Under the pieces are notes generated by a model that was not told the DNA's origin, ran no database searches, and saw only the letters and a list, made by a program, of their open reading frames with translations. The translations under genes and the position numbers were made by a program. This document shows, one piece after another, positions 61,030 through 64,000 of a stretch of 64,000 nt of DNA; within the stretch, counting starts at the first letter, position 1, and each line of letters opens with the position of its first letter. The stretch comes from an uncultured Bacteroidales bacterium (lineage in GTDB: Bacteria; Bacteroidota; Bacteroidia; Bacteroidales; UBA932): the NCBI GenBank assembly GCA_947302175.1, contig CAMYVB010000005.1, forward strand, positions 37,034 to 101,033. Reading direction: 5' to 3'.

Positions 61030-62961
61030 CTATTTCCCAAACTCCTTCACGCAGTTTACTAAAGCATTGAAATTACCCATATCATGCATTCTTCCTTGCA
61101 ATTGCACTCCTATCATACCATGTTTTTCCCTAACTTTCTCAAGCGCAGATGTGAGTTCTATCTCATTGTCACCATCGGTTGAGGCAGATATTTCTTCCCG
61201 TAGTTGTTCAAACACTTCAGGCGTCAAGATATACTGTCCGAAAACAGACATATACCTTTTTTCACCGTCTTTGCACTTAACGCCAAGGAATTCTTCAGCA
61301 TAACTGGCCTTGGGCTTCTCTGTCATCTTGGTGATTGCGAGCTCGGTTTCGCTCGAGTTCTCCCATACTCCGGAAAGGATCCCATAATGCGATACTTCCG
61401 TAAGCGGAATTGGATGGATGGCTACCATCAACTTGTTATATTGTTCGTATTTTTCAATCAGTTGTAAAGCACAGGTTTTGTTGGTATCCGTCCTGTAAAG
61501 GGTGTCTCCCAACAGCAACAACACCGGCTCGTTATTTGCAAAGTCGGCCGCTTGATACACGGCATGGCCAAAGCCCCGTTTCTCTTTCTGATATACATAA
61601 TGTAGCTTTTTACCTATGGAGAGAATACGGTTCTCATATTCCTGCATCTCAGGATTTAATTTATGCAAATGCTCATCTGAAAGCGGCTTTTCAAAGAAGT
61701 TTTGGTATATCAGGCGATCTTCCTCTGAACCCAAGACTATGCAGATATCCTCAATGCCGCTTTTCACAAGTTCTTCAAGCAATAAGAGGATTACCGGTTT
61801 GACCATTCCATCTTTATCCGGTATGGGGAAAAAATCCTTTTTTAATACTCTGGTCGCCGGATATAGTCTGGTTCCAAATCCAGCAACGGGAATAATAGCC
61901 TTTCTGATCGTGTGAACCGGTTTCAGCGTCAACGCATACGCTTTCATCCCTTGTGCGTTCAGATAGCTTATCAATTGCTGTTGGCTTTCCTCGCTCTTAG
62001 CAAGGAACTGAACAGAACCATCACCTTGAGACCCAACCCCTTTCCCTCCGTACACCAGCGGCTGGATATGTGGGTCATTCAATACTTTATGGAGCTTGGG
62101 AGATGTCAGCTCTTCAGGGCACATAGGAGCCACGGCAGAATCAAATAACTCTTGTGCTTCTGTCATAAGTTTGCCTAATGACTCATCATCTCCACAGGCC
62201 ATATATTCGACTGCCCTGGCAATGATCTTCTGATTTGCTTCTCCAAGAGCCTGATGTTCACGTTCTTCTTTCGCATTTGAAGCAAAGGGATAAGCTCTAT
62301 TCAAGTCCCGGAGGATCCTGATTGTATCCTTTGAGGCGAGCAAGTCGGCAAACACCCAGTAGAGATGTTTTTTTACGTTTAGTGTTTTGACTTCCATCTC
62401 GTCTCCATCAAAAATCATCAGGTTCGGCTTAACGCCGAAAGCACATGCCTGGTCCAGTCGACCACAACGGGAGGCCGTCCGCAACTCTCCCAGATAGGCA
62501 ATATGCATCTCGCCTTTCGTGTTCAAGTTTAGCCGGTATAATTGGTTGAAAGCTCGTGCTACCAGTACGCAGATTGCCGCACTCGATGAAAGTCCGCTTT
62601 TAATGGGAAGTGTCATCGACTTTATAGTTATCTTGACTCCACCTACCTGGTAGCATTCCAACATATATGAGGCTACGCCGGCACAATAACTGAAGAACGA
62701 ACCGGATTTCGCTACACCTTTCAATTCCTGCTCATTCATCTTGCAAGCAAAGTCCTGCCAAATATCAACAATCTCCGGGGCTTCGCTATACATTTCGAAG
62801 ATCTGACTTTTCTCAACCTCCGCATAAATGCCTTGTTCAATGCCGGTTACAATGCTGGCACCGGGCGCGATATCGGCGTTCATCGTGCGATACTTACCTG
62901 CCCAGTCCGTGTGTTCGCCAAACAGACAGAGTCTCCCGGGGACAAATAGTTCTATAGCCAT
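61030..62961 (-). CDS. GHMP sugar kinase fused to a UDP-sugar pyrophosphorylase-type nucleotidyltransferase
   Basis: 643 residues. Residues about 1-350 are a GHMP kinase (LFVPGRLCLFGEHTDWAGKY, TLPIKSGLSSSAAICVLVAR, YGGKGVGSQGDGSVQFLA). Residues about 360-643 are a GalU-like nucleotidyltransferase (AIIPVAGFGTRLYPATRVLK, DFFPIPDKDGMVKPVILLLL, EPVLLLLGDTLYR, MTEKPKASYAEEFLG). It should turn a free sugar into sugar-1-phosphate and then a nucleotide sugar in one protein. The kinase motif is closest to galactokinase or galacturonokinase, so UDP-galactose or a uronic acid form is likely; not proven. Similar fusions occur in Bacteroides glycan loci. Confidence 0.83.
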   Translation of the reverse strand: MAIELFVPGRLCLFGEHTDWAGKYRTMNADIAPGASIVTGIEQGIYAEVEKSQIFEMYSEAPEIVDIWQDFACKMNEQELKGVAKSGSFFSYCAGVASYMLECYQVGGVKITIKSMTLPIKSGLSSSAAICVLVARAFNQLYRLNLNTKGEMHIAYLGELRTASRCGRLDQACAFGVKPNLMIFDGDEMEVKTLNVKKHLYWVFADLLASKDTIRILRDLNRAYPFASNAKEEREHQALGEANQKIIARAVEYMACGDDESLGKLMTEAQELFDSAVAPMCPEELTSPKLHKVLNDPHIQPLVYGGKGVGSQGDGSVQFLAKSEESQQQLISYLNAQGMKAYALTLKPVHTIRKAIIPVAGFGTRLYPATRVLKKDFFPIPDKDGMVKPVILLLLEELVKSGIEDICIVLGSEEDRLIYQNFFEKPLSDEHLHKLNPEMQEYENRILSIGKKLHYVYQKEKRGFGHAVYQAADFANNEPVLLLLGDTLYRTDTNKTCALQLIEKYEQYNKLMVAIHPIPLTEVSHYGILSGVWENSSETELAITKMTEKPKASYAEEFLGVKCKDGEKRYMSVFGQYILTPEVFEQLREEISASTDGDNEIELTSALEKVREKHGMIGVQLQGRMHDMGNFNALVNCVKEFGK

Positions 62962-63031
62962 TGCTGAATAAATAAGTCGTTTGAAAGTTCCTTTGCAGAA
63001 TAATGGACCTTCTGCTTGCTGTTGTTATTCG

Positions 63032-63922
63032 TTATCTTCCTGAGATTATGTTCCTAATCTTTTTCTTCAGTCCGATCATTCGAAGCCTGAAGAATTCCTT
63101 CTTGTCCATTTTCAACATTTCCTTGTCTAGCGTAAGGTCGGTTCTATCTTTCAGCGGCCATTGTATCTGCCCCATGCCAAGCTTTGAGTATGGATCGTCA
63201 TCGTTCATCTCATAATTGGTGCTTCCTTCAACGCCAATTCCGACATTTGTAGATAGGTTCACTCCCGGACAAATACAGATGCCGTCGTTCTTGTTGATGA
63301 TATAGCTCCAAGTGTAGTCCCAAGATCCCATCTTATCATTGGGATTTGAACAGGCATTATAATAGCGTATTGTCATCCATCCTTGAAAAAGCCCGAAGCG
63401 CTCGAATAGTTTCTTCCTGGGATAGTCTTTCCACCCTTCAAACTCGTTGGGATTCTTCTCCCAGGCCCTTTTCCATGTCGCCCAACCCCAAATATTTGCA
63501 AATTGGGTAAAGAAATACTCGTTCGATATCTGATTCTTTCCGGAATGGTTACGGGAGCTGATAATCATTACCTTATCCTCGTCTTTGTACTTCGGCAGGA
63601 GAATCTCGCATAGCTTATAAAAGTCTTGAGAAAGCACTACGTCATCCTCGTTAATAATCCCACATTCCTCATTTTCAAAAAACCAGCTGATGCCTCCATA
63701 AACCGCATTCGTGCATCCAAGATTGGAATCACGAAACAGAGTCTTTACATCGCAATTCCAGTCTATGCTCTCCAGAATAGCCTTTCGTGTCGCTTCGCAT
63801 TCCTCCTTTTCTCCGGCGACGTGTGTCCTTGGACCATCCGCTGCGATATAAAGCCTTTCAGGTTGGTATGCCTTTATTGATTCGAAGGTCGTCAATGCCG
63901 TCAATGCCGTCAATGCCGTCAA
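63032..63922 (-). pseudogene. Glycosyltransferase with missing 5' end
   Basis: From 63889 downward the frame encodes a GT-A protein (FESIKAYQPERLYIAADGPR, GGISWFFENEECGIINEDDV, NIWGWATWKRAWEKNPNEF, and a DYTWSYIINKNDGICICPGV segment). Homologues normally begin with about 17-20 residues of type 'MxxPVLFLxFxRPxxT'; these are absent. Instead the frame runs into a 9-bp repeat and a wecA fragment in another frame, where the only possible start is a TTG within the repeat (63920-63922). Translation is therefore doubtful. Confidence 0.75.
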
Positions 63923-63926
63923 TCAT
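63891..63926. repeat. 9-bp tandem repeat (GTCAATGCC)
   Basis: Three and a partial fourth GTCAATGCC units, where wecA has only one plus a variant. On the minus strand they extend the wecA active-site motif to ...MIDGIDGIDGIDD. The unit is 3 codons long, so copy changes never shift the frame. Confidence 0.85.
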
Positions 63927-64000
63927 ATTGATGGCGTTAATAAGGCCCACGGCTATGCCGAAAAAGACCACGACGCCGCCAAGGATGGGCACGGGATGGT
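63918..64000 (-). pseudogene. Partial copy of wecA with internal deletion
   Basis: 63918-63950 matches 51822-51858 (wecA residues about 151-163, around the INAINMIDGIDG motif). 63946-64000 matches 52112-52166 (residues about 48-66), the last 50 bases without any difference. The 258 bp between them in wecA (51859-52116) are absent: exactly 86 codons. The join is at a shared CCCAC. The copy keeps the wecA orientation and continues beyond the window. Confidence 0.88.

Noticed and set aside
63891..63926. 9-bp repeat as a phase-variation switch
   Set aside because: The unit is a multiple of three, so copy-number change cannot switch the frame on or off.
1..64000. CRISPR arrays, rRNA genes, prophage
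   Set aside because: No regularly spaced repeat arrays, no rRNA sequence and no phage structural genes were found. The only multi-copy sequences are the hairpin element, the wecA fragment, the 9- and 15-bp repeats and the IS ends.

Overview
The window looks like chromosomal DNA of an uncultured Bacteroidales bacterium (phylum Bacteroidota), probably gut-associated; genus cannot be read from it. Support comes from the Bacteroidota promoter word TAnnTTTG in most intergenic gaps, an Hc1 histone-like protein, many SPII lipoproteins, bifunctional DAHP synthase-chorismate mutase, a WYL regulator, PL1/GH123-like/GH36 enzymes and a heptose-GDP branch. Most of the window is GC-rich; 52.4-63.9 kb is clearly AT-rich. 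Layout: 0-15 kb is mostly housekeeping (ECF sigma fragment, polA, tadA, tRNA-Gln, a lolC/E-type permease with rmuC and a lipoprotein, Hc1, rplY-pth, a clostripain lipoprotein, tyrS-rbfA, an M6 protease, tdk). 15-23 kb has a conserved acidic protein, rsmI, a helix-hairpin-helix protein, dsbD, tyrA and DAHP synthase-chorismate mutase, and an outer-membrane beta-barrel protein. 23-30 kb is a minus-strand operon of an E2-like acyltransferase, an AMP-forming ligase, panE, a pectate lyase and a chorismatase/RidA-like protein, with dapF upstream. 30-40 kb has membrane proteins, pnuC with a WYL regulator, a GH123-like lipoprotein, and an hdeD / phosphotransferase / SpoIIE-RsbW fusion / STAS operon, then pdxA and rnhA. 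40-52 kb has rmlDACB (dTDP-rhamnose), a second outer-membrane protein, a GH36 enzyme, the GDP-heptose genes, and the initiating and second glycosyltransferases wecA and wecG. The AT-rich block at 52.4-63.9 kb is a surface-glycan cassette: two glycosyltransferases, a Wzx flippase, a dTDP-Fuc4NAc-type branch (wecE, wecD), a sugar kinase/UDP-sugar pyrophosphorylase fusion, an interrupted IS4-type element and a 5'-truncated glycosyltransferase. The main unusual signals are these. (1) A 78-bp hairpin element is present at 29.3 kb and, in inverted orientation, in frame inside rmlB at 43.2 kb; the two copies show compensatory base changes. (2) The glycan cassette is bracketed by wecA and a partial direct copy of wecA carrying an exact in-frame internal deletion. 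(3) Two more chimeric junctions occur in the cassette: an acetyltransferase-like N-terminus fused to a beheaded Gfo/Idh oxidoreductase, and a wecA fragment fused to a headless glycosyltransferase. (4) At least six genes have a TAnnTTTG element only 4-6 nt before the start codon, suggesting leaderless transcripts. (5) The rplY leader has two hairpins with the same loop. All calls are by eye from sequence; no searches were run.
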